From Bombyx mori (taxonomy: Eukaryota; Arthropoda; Insecta; Lepidoptera; Bombycidae): DNA of 64,000 nt. The notes below the pieces were generated by a model. The model was not told where the DNA came from. It searched no databases and saw only the letters and a list, made by a program, of their open reading frames with translations. Made by a program: the position numbers and the translations under genes. This document shows, piece by piece, positions 32,216 through 43,001 of the stretch. Where the stretch lies: contig NC_085127.1 of NCBI RefSeq assembly GCF_030269925.1, positions 10,857,501 through 10,921,500 on the forward strand, read 5' to 3'. How positions within the stretch are numbered: position 1 is the stretch's first letter; every line of letters starts with the position of its first letter.

Positions 32216-32568
32216 AGGAGTATGAAATTTCTCACACTTATAGAGAATATAGAGAAGGAGTGCGCAATGCTAATATTTTTTTTTAAATAATGCATAAAAA
32301 ATACATTAAACCAATAAAGAAAACATTACACACACTAACATGTATTTGACATACACACGAATATATACTATTTTGTTTATTGTTAGACTGTGGTCAAGTT
32401 GAGACTTAATTAATATTGATTTCTTTATTATTAATTGCTTATAGCGTACCCTTAGTGAAATGTGTGATTAAAGAAGTAAAGTCTTTGACAATAGAACCAT
32501 AATAATGTCCAAACTTATAATTTCAAATAATAATTATAGTTGAATTACGACTATTGCGAGAACACTAG
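32216..32568 (+). mobile_element. Helitron-like element, family C, 5'-truncated
   Basis: Enters at GAGGAGTATGAAATTTCTCAC and ends with CTAG at 32565-32568. It lacks the TC terminus and first 55 bases. TTATAAAGAGGAAA just after the end (32572-32586) is the start motif of family B, perhaps another Helitron scrap. Confidence 0.65.
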
Positions 32569-32586
32569 TTTTTATAAAGAGGAAAT

Positions 32587-33639
32587 TAATTATGTTCAGT
32601 TCATTGACAATTATTTATTTTGCATATATTTTTTTTTATTTAATGTGCACTAACCTATCACTAATAAATTCATTTAAAATTTGGAAGATATTCAACAATT
32701 TACAATATTATACGAATATAATATGTCTACAAACTTAATTAATTGAAATTTTAAATCAATTTTAAATAGGCTATATAGGAACAGATCTACGTCATGGCAA
32801 TGCAAACAGCCGAATTTACTCTTTTCCTAAATTCCCTTCTGTTAACCCCGTGCCTAATCTATGGTCGTCTCTCAGGAGAATATAATTTGACTCGCGACAA
32901 GCAGCCGATTAAATTTTAATATTTGAAAAACGAGAGTTCGAGACGGCTCGACTCTGGGGTGTCGCCTCGTTTCGCTTTTATTACATTTTATTTTGTTTTC
33001 GTGCTGATTCTATTGTTCTGTAATCTTTGACATCTGATATAACTACTATACACGCGGTGAAAATTATGAATTTGTAAATGAGTAAAACAATTAATATATT
33101 GTTATTTTATCTAGTTTAATAACCTAAAAGTGCATATTATTATCCGCAACACGCTTCGTCATATTATAGAAACAGAGTTATCAGCAACATGCTTCGTCAA
33201 AAAGTACAATACTTACTTCCAGCTACAAGCGTCGTCAACAATTAATCACATTACATTTGAATGTTGTTTTTTCGGACCGACTATTTCGTGTGGTCTATTC
33301 ACTTTCTCAATTACTGCACACTGTATTGTACTATTTAAACATTTTTCTGTTTGTTAAACCCAATAAAATAAGTGAAAACCGATTCGACCTCTTCAGTTAC
33401 CTATGTTCGTAACAAACTAGAAATGTACATAAAATTAAATTCTATTCCGCAAATAAAAGCATGGAACCAGCGTTCCAGATACATGGCCAGCTGCAAAATG
33501 CTAAGCTAACTATTTACAACCTTTATGTCATGTAACAATGCTACCGAAAAGTAGTTTTCTCTCGTCAGGGATAAATTAAACCTTAGAGACAAGATAGACC
33601 AAATGAGCCCAAACTCGTTGAGTTAATAAAAATCTTTCT
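32587..33639. other. unique AT-rich DNA
   Basis: Three loose copies of GCAACACGCTTCGTCA spaced about 45 bases apart at 33144-33240. No gene. Confidence 0.4.
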
Positions 33640-33735
33640 ATTATTATTTTATTTCCTTTGTAAGCAGACGAGCACACGCCCCACCTGATGGTGAGTGGTT
33701 ACCGTCGTCCATGGACTTCAGCAATGCCAAAATCC
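33640..33735 (-). mobile_element. second SINE-like family, 3' end
   Basis: AAGCAGACGAGCACACGCCCC, CTGATGGTGAGTGGTTACCG and CCATGGACTTCAGCAATGCC on the plus strand; a T-rich stretch to the left marks the tail of a minus-strand copy. Confidence 0.6.
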
Positions 33736-34273
33736 AACGAAGATCTACGTACACGCCTTCAATATTCGTAGTCATAATGGCGATGATATTTTTATAGTTG
33801 CAGAAAGTACATATGCACAAGCCCCGTTGTCATAATTATAGAGCACTTAAAAATGACTTGGAAATTTAATTAAAAAAATCCTTTACCTTCATCCATAAAT
33901 ACATCCAAATGTATCCAAAATCAAGCCAAAAACAATTAAAGTTATTACAAACGTATTAAAATACAGCTAATAATGTTAATAAAATAGTTCTCTCGATCGA
34001 AAAATCGCCAAACAAACAAACAAACGCCAAACAAAACAGTACAGCAAAGAGATTCTTGTGCCGATATCTTAACTATTAAGCTACACGCTGTGTTTCGTTT
34101 AGTATCGACGGCATCGAGTCCGGTAATAAACACCCCCGGGGAAGCTAGATGACCTCCGGAAGGGGTTGAACTCGAATTGCACGATAAACAGACGAAGGCT
34201 TCGGTGTTTTTTCAATTACTCTGATTGAATGTTTATGCGAGTTTTAGAATGATGTTTCTTTCCAAATAAATTA
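33736..34273. other. unique DNA
   Basis: A short (CAAA)n patch at 34010-34025. No gene. Confidence 0.35.
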
Positions 34274-34563
34274 TCTATATATACAAAAATCAATTGCTGT
34301 TCGTTAGTCTCGCTAAAACTAGAGAACAGCTGGACCGATTTGGATAATTTTGGTCTTGAATTATTTGTAAAAGTCCAGAGAAGGTTTAAAGGGTAGATAA
34401 ATATGAAAATGCTCGGAATGAAATAAAAATAACAACTTTGTTTTTCCTTTTGTGTGTCCCCCGTCAGACGCATTCCTTTTGTTTATTTTAAGTTTATTTT
34501 ATACAAAAGTTTAGATCTTTTATTAATCGATTGAGGCACTATGAATTCTGCCGGGACTGCTAG
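34274..34563 (+). mobile_element. Helitron-like element, family A
   Basis: TCTATATATACAAAAATCAA start, CTAG end at 34560-34563 preceded by GCCGGGACTG. Several substitutions in the conserved GCACTACGAAGTC block (here CACTATGAATTC). Confidence 0.7.
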
Positions 34564-34997
34564 TATTTGATAAAAATATATTGAAATGATGAACTGTGCT
34601 GTATGTTCGAAGCGTTAAATTTGCAAATTAAGTTAATAAGTATAGTTTAAAAAATCAAAGACAAACGCTAAAAAAAAAGATTCGAACTAAAATTGATTTT
34701 AATGATTTCTTAGCTTGATTCGGATATAAAATCAGAGTATGTAATAAAATTATTTTATTTTCATCGGTCCTAAATACTCACGGAAATATTTAGAGGAATT
34801 GAACGTGTTAAAGAAAACGTTGATAATGATGCTTAAATACAGATCAAGATAATAAGCGCGCTTAAGACTTTTGGCTTTAACATTCTTCTTAACCTAAGAT
34901 TAGACACTCAAAATCTGCTGTAGCTTTTAAATAGTAGAATATAGAAATGAGTACATACATAAGGGACTTTTCCTTAAGTAGCGCAGGTGACAAAGAA
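34564..34997. other. unique AT-rich DNA
   Basis: Nothing recognisable. Confidence 0.35.
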
Positions 34998-35236
34998 AAT
35001 AAATAGTGATAGATTATCGTGGTATGGGCCTGAAAAAACCTTATGTAGTAGACGGTAATGTGAGATGGAGGCGTTCTAATAAGACTTTGATAGAATGTAT
35101 GGAAGAGAAAATGCGTGAGAAGACTGTGAGTGCAGAAATGATGTATGATGATAGGTCTGAATAGTAAAAGAGAACATATTACGCTGACCCCACACAGTGG
35201 AATAGTCCTTATTCCGCAGAGGAAGAAGAAGAAACT
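34998..35236 (+). pseudogene. RTE-like LINE C-terminus with (GAA)n tail, decayed
   Basis: With one frame change, it reads RLSWYG at 35012, then NVRWRRSNKTLIECMEEKMRE, EMMYDDRSE, and TYYADPTQWN near 35180, ending in a GAAGAAGAAGAA tail. The WYG...ADPTQW order is the familiar end of another RTE-like LINE group. A TAG breaks the frame after RSE. Confidence 0.7.
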
Positions 35237-35472
35237 CCGGTGTCTGCTTAATATTAAGTGAACCGTAATATTATCTGCTAATAAAATTTATCAAAAAAGT
35301 TTTGTTGAAATTAATGTTATTTTCAACAAAGATATTATTTTTAAGCCATCATCCTATTGTGATAAAACTTGGTACAGCTTTTATTGCAACTGGCAAGGTA
35401 TTTTCGGTCATAATATAGATCGTAGATAGCGTGCGAAGGTAGTTTCATTAAAACTGCCTAACCCATAGACAC
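35237..35472. other. unique spacer, includes left target duplication
   Basis: A small hairpin-prone patch TGTTGAAA...TTTTCAACA lies at 35303-35331. ACCCATAGACAC at 35461-35472 is the left copy of the duplication around the LINE that follows. Confidence 0.5.
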
Positions 35473-37086
35473 CTGGAACGTATTCTGGCTGCCCGCATCG
35501 TTCGGCACCTGGTCGGGGTGGGGCCTGACCTGTCGGCGGAGCAGTACGGCTTCCGGGAGGGCCGTTCGACCGTGGATGCAATTCTTCGCGTGCGGTCCCT
35601 CTCGGACGAGGCCGTCTCTCGGGGTGGGGTGGCGCTGGCGGTGTCTCTTGACATCGCCAACGCATTTAACACTCTGCCCTGGACCGTGATAGGGGGGGCA
35701 CTGGAGAGGCATGGAGTGCCCCTCTACCTCCGCCGGCTGGTTGGGTCCTATTTGGGGGCCAGGTCGGTCGTATGTACCGGGTACGGTGGGACCCTTCATC
35801 GCTTTCCGGTCGTGCGTGGTGTTCCACAGGGGTCGGTTCTCGGCCCCCTCTTGTGGAATATCGGGTACGACTGGGTGCTGAGGGGCGCCCTCCTCCCGGG
35901 CCTCCGCGTTATTTGTTACGCGGACGACACGTTGGTCGTGGCCCGGGGGGATGATTTTAGGGAGTCTGCCCGTCTCGCCACAGCGGGAGTGGCCCTCGTC
36001 GTCGGAAGGATAAGGAGGCTGGGTCTCGACGTGGCGCTCAATAAATCCGAGGCTCTGTGGTTTCACGGGCCGCGGAGGGCGCCACCCGTTGACACCCACA
36101 TCGTGGTTGGAGGCGTCCGGATAGGGGTCGGGGTGCAGTTGAAGTACCTCGGCCTCGTGTTGGACAGCCGGTGGGCCTTTCGTGCTCACTTTGCGGAGCT
36201 GGTCCCCCGATTGATGGGGACGGCCGGTTCTTTGAGCCGGCTGCTCCCGAATATTGGGGGACCGGATCAGGTTGTGCGCCGTCTCTACGCGGGGGTGGTG
36301 CGACCGATGGCCCTGTACGGTGCACCTGTGTGGGCTGAGCCGCGCAACCGGGCCACTATGGCTCGGTTCCTGCGCCGGCCGCAGCGCACCGTTGCCATCA
36401 GGGTCATCCGCGGATATCGCACCGTCTCCTTCGAGGCGGCGTGTGTTTTGGCGGGGACGCCGCCATGGGAGCTGGAGGCGGAGTCGCTCGCTGCCGACTA
36501 TCGGTGGCGCAGCGAGCTTCGTGCTCGGGGCGTGGCGCGTGTCCCCGAGAGTGAGCTGCGGGCGCGGAAGGCCCATTCTCGGCGGTCCGTGCTCGAGTCG
36601 TGGTCGAGGCGATTGGCCAACCCCACGTGGGGGCTACGGACCGTCGAGGCGGTTTACCCGGTCTTTGATGACTGGGTGAATCGTGGCGAGGGACGTCTCA
36701 CCTTTCGTCTGGTGCAGGTGCTGACCGGGCACGGATGCTTCGGGAAGTACCTGCGCCGGATAGGGGCTGAGCCGACGACGAGGTGTCACCATTGTGGACA
36801 CGACCTGGACACGGCGGAGCATACGCTCGCTGTCTGCCCCGCTTGGGAGGTGCAGCGCCGTGTCCTGGTCGCAAAGATAGGACCTGACTTGTCGCTGCCT
36901 GGCGTCGTGGCGTCGATGCTTGGCAGCGATGAGTCATGGAAGGCTATGCTCGACTTCTGCGAGTGCACCATCTCGCAGAAGGAGGCGGCGGGGCGAGTGA
37001 GGGAAAGCTCTCCTCACTACGCAGAAACCCGCCGCCGCCGAGCAGGGGGTCGGGACCGGGGTCGTATCCGTGACCTGGCCCCCTAA
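35473..37086 (+). CDS. R1-clade LINE reverse transcriptase, 5'-truncated (537 codons)
   Basis: The frame is open from the insertion point (LERILAARIVRHL) to the TAA at 37084-37086. It contains the RT domain in order, numbering from 35473: AEQYGFR (about 23), motif A SLDIANAF (57-64), motif B PQGSVLGPL (118-126), the catalytic YADD (149-152), NKSEALW and the KYLGLVLD segment. A C-terminal zinc knuckle C-X2-C-X8-H-X4-C sits at 438-455. This layout fits ORF2 of R1/TRAS/SART-type elements. The AP endonuclease and the first RT motifs are missing, so the copy cannot move itself. GC content is far above the flanks, with no internal stop, so insertion looks fairly recent. R1, TRAS and SART usually insert in rDNA or telomeric repeats; neither is present here. 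Confidence 0.92.
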   Translation: MERILAARIVRHLVGVGPDLSAEQYGFREGRSTVDAILRVRSLSDEAVSRGGVALAVSLDIANAFNTLPWTVIGGALERHGVPLYLRRLVGSYLGARSVVCTGYGGTLHRFPVVRGVPQGSVLGPLLWNIGYDWVLRGALLPGLRVICYADDTLVVARGDDFRESARLATAGVALVVGRIRRLGLDVALNKSEALWFHGPRRAPPVDTHIVVGGVRIGVGVQLKYLGLVLDSRWAFRAHFAELVPRLMGTAGSLSRLLPNIGGPDQVVRRLYAGVVRPMALYGAPVWAEPRNRATMARFLRRPQRTVAIRVIRGYRTVSFEAACVLAGTPPWELEAESLAADYRWRSELRARGVARVPESELRARKAHSRRSVLESWSRRLANPTWGLRTVEAVYPVFDDWVNRGEGRLTFRLVQVLTGHGCFGKYLRRIGAEPTTRCHHCGHDLDTAEHTLAVCPAWEVQRRVLVAKIGPDLSLPGVVASMLGSDESWKAMLDFCECTISQKEAAGRVRESSPHYAETRRRRAGGRDRGRIRDLAP

Positions 37087-37517
37087 GAGCTAGGGGTCCC
37101 ACCCGTTTTGTGCGGGGAGGGACCCAGACGAGGGGTGGCGTGCTCTGCACGCTCACCCGCAATAGGAAGCCGGGTGATGGTAGACCGCGTTCCCCCGACC
37201 GCTCTGGGGGAAGGTGTAACGCGGCGCCATCAAAGCGGGCTCTCGGCCCGCTGAACGAGGGAACCGGTGGTCGTTTCGCTGGCGGCCACCGGTCCGGCGT
37301 CCGTGGGACGGTGGGATGGATGTAATGTGCTCTGCGTCAACCCTGTCCCGCCGTTTCAATAGCCCCGACTGGGCTCCGGCCCGGTCCGAGGTAGGGCGCC
37401 GGTTGTGAGCGGCAGGAGTTTTTAGTGAGGTTCAACTCCCACATACCCCACCTGCCGCGCGGGTGGGGATCCGGCGATTTTCTCCTGTGGAAAAAAAAAA
37501 AAAAAAAAAAAAAAAAA
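37087..37517 (+). mobile_element. 3' UTR and poly(A) of the R1-clade LINE
   Basis: About 404 bases, GC-rich, ending GATTTTCTCCTGTGG, then 27 A (37491-37517). ACCCATAGACAC at 37517-37528 repeats 35461-35472, so the whole unit 35473-37516 is one retrotransposition event with a 12-bp (or 13-bp) target duplication. Confidence 0.9.
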
Positions 37518-37713
37518 CCCATAGACACAACCCACTGAGTTTCTCGCCGGATCTTCTCAGTGGGTCGCGTTTCCGATCCGATGATAGATTCTGCGAAGCA
37601 CTGCTCTTGCTAGGGCCAGTGTTAGCAACATTTCCGGTTTGAGCCCCGTGAGCTCACCTACTAGTTCGATGAATCTAGAATAACCACTCGCGGCAACTAG
37701 AATATGTAGGAAA
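37517..37713 (+). mobile_element. Jockey-clade LINE, 3' UTR only, target of the R1-clade insertion
   Basis: ACCCATAGACACAACCCACTG, TCGCCGGATCTTCTCAGTGG, and so on to a short A-run. Its own 5' edge falls at the ACCCATAGACAC block, so the R1-clade element entered at or within a dozen bases of that edge. Confidence 0.8.
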
Positions 37714-37971
37714 AAAAAGTAAGGTTTTTTTTTACTTATTACTCAAAATAATCTATAAATAAACCTCTGGTATTCAATGGTTGCCAAAATGAATTGTTCG
37801 AACCATGAGTTCATAGTGCAAATTTCATTGGATTAACGGCAATGCTCTCGTCAAAAATACAAACGCCACGATTGCTTAGAAGCATTTACAGTCAAGTGAG
37901 ATTCACTCACGCGAGCTCACAAAATACTTTCAGCATTACTGTCCGTTTGTAAAACGAATATAAACTTTACT
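37714..37971. other. unique AT-rich DNA
   Basis: Nothing recognisable. Confidence 0.35.
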
Positions 37972-38090
37972 TTTTTTTATTTATTGCCCTTGTAGGCAGA
38001 CGAGCATACGGCCCACCTGATGGTGAGTGGTTATCGTCGCCCATAGACTTCAGCAATGCCAGGGGCAGAGCCAAGCCGCTGCCTACCCAC
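37972..38090 (-). mobile_element. second SINE-like family, 3' end
   Basis: TTATTTATTGCCCTTGTAGG, CAGACGAGCATACGGCCCAC, CTGATGGTGAGTGG and CCAGGGGCAGAGCCAAGCCG. This is the longest of the five copies here. Confidence 0.65.
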
Positions 38091-38844
38091 GTAATTTTAT
38101 TGATAACTTTTATCAACGAACTTATTCGCTTAGTTTTCCTCTTAAAAACGATGTTTGATTGCCAGTTAATGAATTCAGTGATCCCGGTATTTTGCATGCT
38201 CCGAACATCCTTAAGGCAGACAAAATAAAACTTGAGCCGCCGGCGTAAAACAGGTAGCCCCCGCAATCATTTCATTTGTTCGCCTATACACCTATAGCGG
38301 GCAAAACTAATATTGATACTTGAAGAAATGCGATTATTTAATATTTTAGGTTTTTATTTATTTTTATTTAATATATTTCGTACACACAGCTGTTAGAAAA
38401 AACACGAAAATAAGGATACAGAGTACAAGGGCACTACTTATTTCATGTTTAAATCTCTTCCAGTAGGCCCGCAAAAGGAAAGAAGAATTAGGAACACAAA
38501 CCTAGTGCATGCAGTAAACATTACATATAATAATATATACATATTACAAGATACAAAACAATATATATACATACAAATACACAGACACATATACTTACTT
38601 TATATTATAATACATTATACAAATATATATACTTTTATTTAATATGGTAAGGATAAATAGTGTTCTTTAACAGATTTCTTGAACGCTGCTATATTTTGTT
38701 AGATATACGACGATATTTTGCCAGTTAACAAGGTAGACTTTCAAAAAACTATCTTTTGATATCTAAGACACTACAAAGGATGCTAATCCGTGTGCTGTTA
38801 TTCAAAATTTCCGCTTAAGTACAAAGTTCCTTAAAGTCCAAGTG
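38091..38844. other. unique DNA, AT-rich microsatellite-like patch
   Basis: 38520-38645 is rich in ATATAC and ACATAT units. Around 38380-38475, GGCACTACTTATTTC and CTCTTCCAGTAGGCCC look like a LINE 3' UTR, but I cannot place them. Confidence 0.35.
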
Positions 38845-39092
38845 TTTTTTTATTTTCCTAAGGTGGTTGAACGAGCTCACGGCCCACCTGGTGTTAATTG
38901 GTTACCGGAGACCATAGACATCTACAACGTAAATCCCGCCACATACCTTGAGATATAAGTTCTAAGGTCTCAGTATAGTTACAACGGCTGCCCCACCCTT
39001 CAAACTGAAACGCATTACTGCTTCACGGCCGAAATAGACAAGGGGTGGTAGGACCTCATATGAGTGCGCATGGGTAGGTACCATCATCAGTA
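38845..39092 (-). mobile_element. Bm1-type SINE with an internal inversion
   Basis: Normal minus-strand body up to GAAATAGACAAGG. The next 40 bases (about 39044-39085) read GGTGGTAGGACCTC...GGTAGGTACCA, that is, in plus-strand orientation, before CAGTA closes the element. The segment is inverted relative to every other copy. Its borders are the GGTGGTA / TACCACC motifs, complementary to each other. Confidence 0.85.
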
Positions 39093-39310
39093 AAAAGTTC
39101 CTCCAAGTTCCTTAAAATCATTGCCGGTGCAAGATATTAATAGATTTATCCAGACCACCTATAGTAGCCGGTGTATGTCCGTGACCAGGAGACCAAACTC
39201 GTTAGCTGTTTCAGAGCCGTGAGTACTTCACCTTATGCAAAGCCACCAGCCTTGGGATCATACGCATAAACGACGTGACTAAGTAGTGGATGGCCGCACC
39301 ATAAAACTAG
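39093..39310. other. unique DNA
   Basis: Nothing recognisable up to the TAG that opens the following frame. Confidence 0.35.
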
Positions 39311-39580
39311 AAAGAAAGAGTGGGTCGACTTATTTTGGAATTGTTAAGGTCCGAAGATAGCCTATTGTGTGACGGCTATGATCGCTTGTGTTTAATTGTG
39401 GAAGGTTCGTTAGTCGATATTGGTGACGAACTGCTGATGAAGTGTAAAGATTGCAGCTATTTCACACCAGGAGACCAGTTGTATAAGTTTTACGCTCATA
39501 AACCCAAACACACCACAATATGGGTGTCACTATCCAATTTGGGTAAAGAAGGCGAATCAGTTGTATGGTTCAAGATTTGA
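39311..39580 (+). other. orphan open frame of 89 codons, function unknown
   Basis: Open from the codon after TAG (39308-39310) to TGA (39578-39580). It reads KERVGRLILELLRSEDSLLC, then DGYDRLCLIVEGSLVDIGDE, CKDCSYFTPGDQLYKFYAHK and ends ESVVWFKI. There is no ATG before codon 43, so if real it is an exon or relic, not a whole gene. Amino-acid use is balanced, with no simple-sequence bias, unlike the random frames around it. One CXXC is visible (CKDC). I do not recognise the family. A splice acceptor before it (ACTAG) is weak. Confidence 0.35.
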
Positions 39581-41800
39581 TGTAATATTATTTTGATCAC
39601 TTTGTTGGTGCTAGTGACTTAGTGACCATGTCTGCTGAAACACGGAGTTCTGATTGTGATCCTGGTCGGAGTCACTACCTTCTCTAAAGTGCTTCTTGTA
39701 CGTCACCTGGGTGAGCCTCGTATGTACGTTTCAGGATTATTTGTAAATGTAAAAACGACGGGCGACAGTTGCTTCTAAACCACCTGTCATCTATTCGAAA
39801 AGGATCTTGTATAATCAAGCCCACCATCTAAATCACAAGTATCAAAACTAACCGGACGCAATAAACTCCCAAAAAAATACTACCAGTAACCGAGGCCACT
39901 TGTTTATTGAAATGCAGCTATTATTTTAATAGGACGTCCGGTTCATCAAAAGAGATCATACTTTAGTAGCAATTACGAAAAAATTATATCCTCAAGTTCT
40001 AAGGTTCGATCATCGTGGCTGTACACCACATTAGGATAATCACATTATTTCAAGAGATACTTTTCTTTAAAATAAGTTTTTGGTGGTAAGGCATGAAATG
40101 TATTTGGATCGCGCTACTGTCGTCCTATTTTAGCCCAAAACAGTTTGGAACCAGATTTAATAAAGCATTAATCCCAGTGCAGTTGTGATTCCGTTTTAAA
40201 GTGCAGCGCGGTAATTATGATTTTAGTAAATTGTGGTGGATAGCAAATGTCCACTGTTAATTAAGGACAATAATATCTTTCCGAATCACGCGTAATAAAA
40301 GTATCTCGTAACAAAACGTCACAGAGTACAATTTTCACATAGTATTTAAAAAAAGTCGTAGTCTCATAATTTTTACAGTTCCATCTAATTTTACAGTTGC
40401 ACTTTTCAAGTGCCTTTATAATTTAGTGCCTTAGTAGCTTCCTTCATGATATTTTTTTATAATTATATTTATTTATTTGAGTTGATTTATTTGAATTTTA
40501 TTCATCTATCGATGTCCTATGAATAGTTGTGACGTATTTGCTATTAGTAATTCTTGCACATAACACAAAAGAAATCAAACAGTAATTCTTATTCCCAATC
40601 TTACGAAACTAAACCAGCACACCTAAAGCATCCAAGGAATTCCCTAAATCCAAGACGTGTCCAAGATCCCCTTCTTAAGGGTCAAACACGACCCCTCTTT
40701 TGTTATAACGACACACGGCTCTAAAATTTAGAAAACAAAAGAACAGTCCATTTCATTATTTGAGAAAAATGATTTTGAGAAAATAATTCGTCACTAACAA
40801 GCAAAGTGAAATTTACATAAATTTCCTCATATATTTACTATTGGTTAGCAAAGAATAATGTACACTGAAAAATATTTGTAATTTATTATGTTAGCACTCC
40901 TAATGTGTTGGATAATAAGAAGTTTCCAATGTAAATGAAAGTGAGTAACATTTATTTTTATTTTTATATAACTTGATTTCATCATGTGATATCAATATCG
41001 TTGGATAAAATTGAATTAAAAAACCGGTTTGACGACTGCTTAATAAATATGGAAGGCTTTGAATTCATCTGCTGGTAGTGCTTCTCATTTAAACATAAAA
41101 AAACAGCTGAAAATATGGTTTTAAAGATATTGTTAGAATTAGTATTTATGAATTGTCGTGACATTGTAGATCAGTTTAGGTAAATACATCATTCTACTTG
41201 GGGAGAATAACTGGTTCACGTTTATCCGATGACAGTAAAACTTTACACAGTTTTAGTTGGCACTATAAAGATTTTTATCGTAGTAGCCTCAAACTAGTGA
41301 TTTTGAAATGGACTTTTCTAACATTTTATTTTAATGTAATAACATCGCAGCATGACGCTTTTTCACTAGAGATGTATTACAATACGTTCCCCTCTATTTT
41401 TAAGACGCTTTTATTAGCTTTGTACATATGTTTATATGTAAAGGAATATTTAAACTTCATTTTCACTGAGTTCAAGAAGTCCGATTAACTTGAAAATTTT
41501 CACACGCAACTTCCCTCTATTATCCTAACTAAGTTCTGTTGGAGTTGATAGATATAGAAACACCTTATCAAAAAAGAAAACATCTGTCTGTCTGTCAACA
41601 GCAGTGACAATAGGTGTCTTGACTTAGTGAAAAAAATATCGGTGTGTTCGTAAAGTAAAACAAAATAACAGAACCGTGATTTCGATAAAAAAAAATAAAA
41701 CATCCGCGTAATTAATTCTAATTTATAAAAGTGTGTTTGTATATTATTTCGTAACTGCCTGTGCTCTACGATTTAAAGATTGGATTCTGGTAAGATCTTT
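39581..41800. other. long unique AT-rich stretch
   Basis: At about 39650-39730 there may be a minus-strand RTE 3' end (CTGATTGTGATCCTGGTCGG), not certain. A 96-codon frame at 41198-41488 and others are featureless. No gene called in 2.2 kb. Confidence 0.4.
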
Positions 41801-41833
41801 AAATTATATCAAGTGTTGAACTTGATATAATTT
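41801..41833. repeat. 14-bp perfect hairpin
   Basis: AAATTATATCAAGT, loop GTTGA, ACTTGATATAATTT. AT-rich, no T-run after it; probably a chance or replication-born palindrome. Confidence 0.8.
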
Positions 41834-41951
41834 GAAGGAAAAAAAATGATGAAATCAATCGTTAGTTCGGTTTGCTATTTAAGCTTGTTTTATTTTAGTT
41901 TTTTTAAACTACATAAATATATAATTTTAATGGAAAAGTTGCCCCACATTA

Positions 41952-42173
41952 TCTATATCTATACTAATATTATAAAGAGGAAAGATTTGTTTGTTTGTTT
42001 GTTTCGAATAGGCTCCGAAACTACTGGACCGATTTGAAAAATTCTTTTTCCATTAGAAGCCGACATTGTCCCTGATGAACATAGGCTACTTTTTTTTAAA
42101 AAAAATTTTTTTTTTTTTTTTGGTTTCATGTGTATTTTAATGTTTCCGAAGCGAAGCGAGGGCGGCTCGCTAG
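41952..42173 (+). mobile_element. Helitron-like element, family B, complete ends
   Basis: TCTATATCTATACTAATATT start, CTAG at 42170-42173 preceded by AGCGAGGGCGGCTCG. Very close to the copy at 8.0 kb in the middle part (ATTAGAAGCCGACATTGTCC). Confidence 0.75.
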
Positions 42174-42710
42174 TTGTAAATATAAAGTCACAGCCAACAT
42201 ACTCTTCAATCTATTCGGCCGTGTGTGCACATCAAAAAGGCTCACGTATGTGTCACACGTCATTTAGACTGTCGCATTTCATCACACCGCGCAGGGGACA
42301 CATTCGGCATCCGTATTGACCCTTGCCGTGGCATTTTGTAGCAAGTGGCCATTATTTTTTCCATGCCATAAAGGTTATGGTAATCGACGGATGGGGTTGT
42401 AGCGAGGGTTCACTTGTACTGATGTTATCGTCCTTCGCCGTGACTTTAAGATTGTGAGTGCCGTATCACGTGTTATGTTTACTGACATTGACAGAACATA
42501 ATGTTTTCTTCGGTTTTCGCCGATCGCTTATAGTATTTCCGACTTTCCGAATACTCTACGGTAGGCACGGAAACAGGCTACCGTAACGCCAAGTAAGTTT
42601 TAATGATCGACAGAACATTTTGCGAGAAATAATGGATAGTCTTTAGAATTATCAGCCATTAAAACTTGTATGCTCCTTATTTGGCGAATCGTCTATCTAG
42701 AAAAATAAAT
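42174..42710. other. unique DNA
   Basis: Nothing recognisable. Confidence 0.35.
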
Positions 42711-43001
42711 CTTTTTTTTTTTTCAATTCTTCTAATTTGGGTGACTAGCTCAAAACCCACCAGCATAATAAGTAGTTATCAAATCTCATTATGATTTTAA
42801 CCCTATTATATTTTTACTGGACATCTTGTGAATCCGCACGAGTAGGTATCAACACCATGCCTATTTCTGTCGTTAAGCAACTATGTGTTTCGGCTTGAAG
42901 GGTTAGGCATTCACGTTGTAGATCTCTATGGTAACTACGATAACCACTAAGCACCTGAATTGTCGTGAACTCGTCCGACCACCGAAGCAATAAATAAAAA
43001 T
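42711..43001 (+). mobile_element. old inverted Bm1 pair
   Basis: A minus-strand tail (TTCTAATTTGGGTGACTAGC, 42711-42775) faces a decayed plus-strand body (CTGGACATCTTGTGAATCCG to ACCGAAGCAATAAATAAA, 42815-43001). Same arrangement as at 11.6-11.9 kb but far more diverged. Confidence 0.65.

Noticed and set aside
35458..36576. 372-codon minus-strand frame opposite the reverse transcriptase.
   Set aside because: Shadow of the GC-rich RT coding frame; proline/arginine-rich with no domain.
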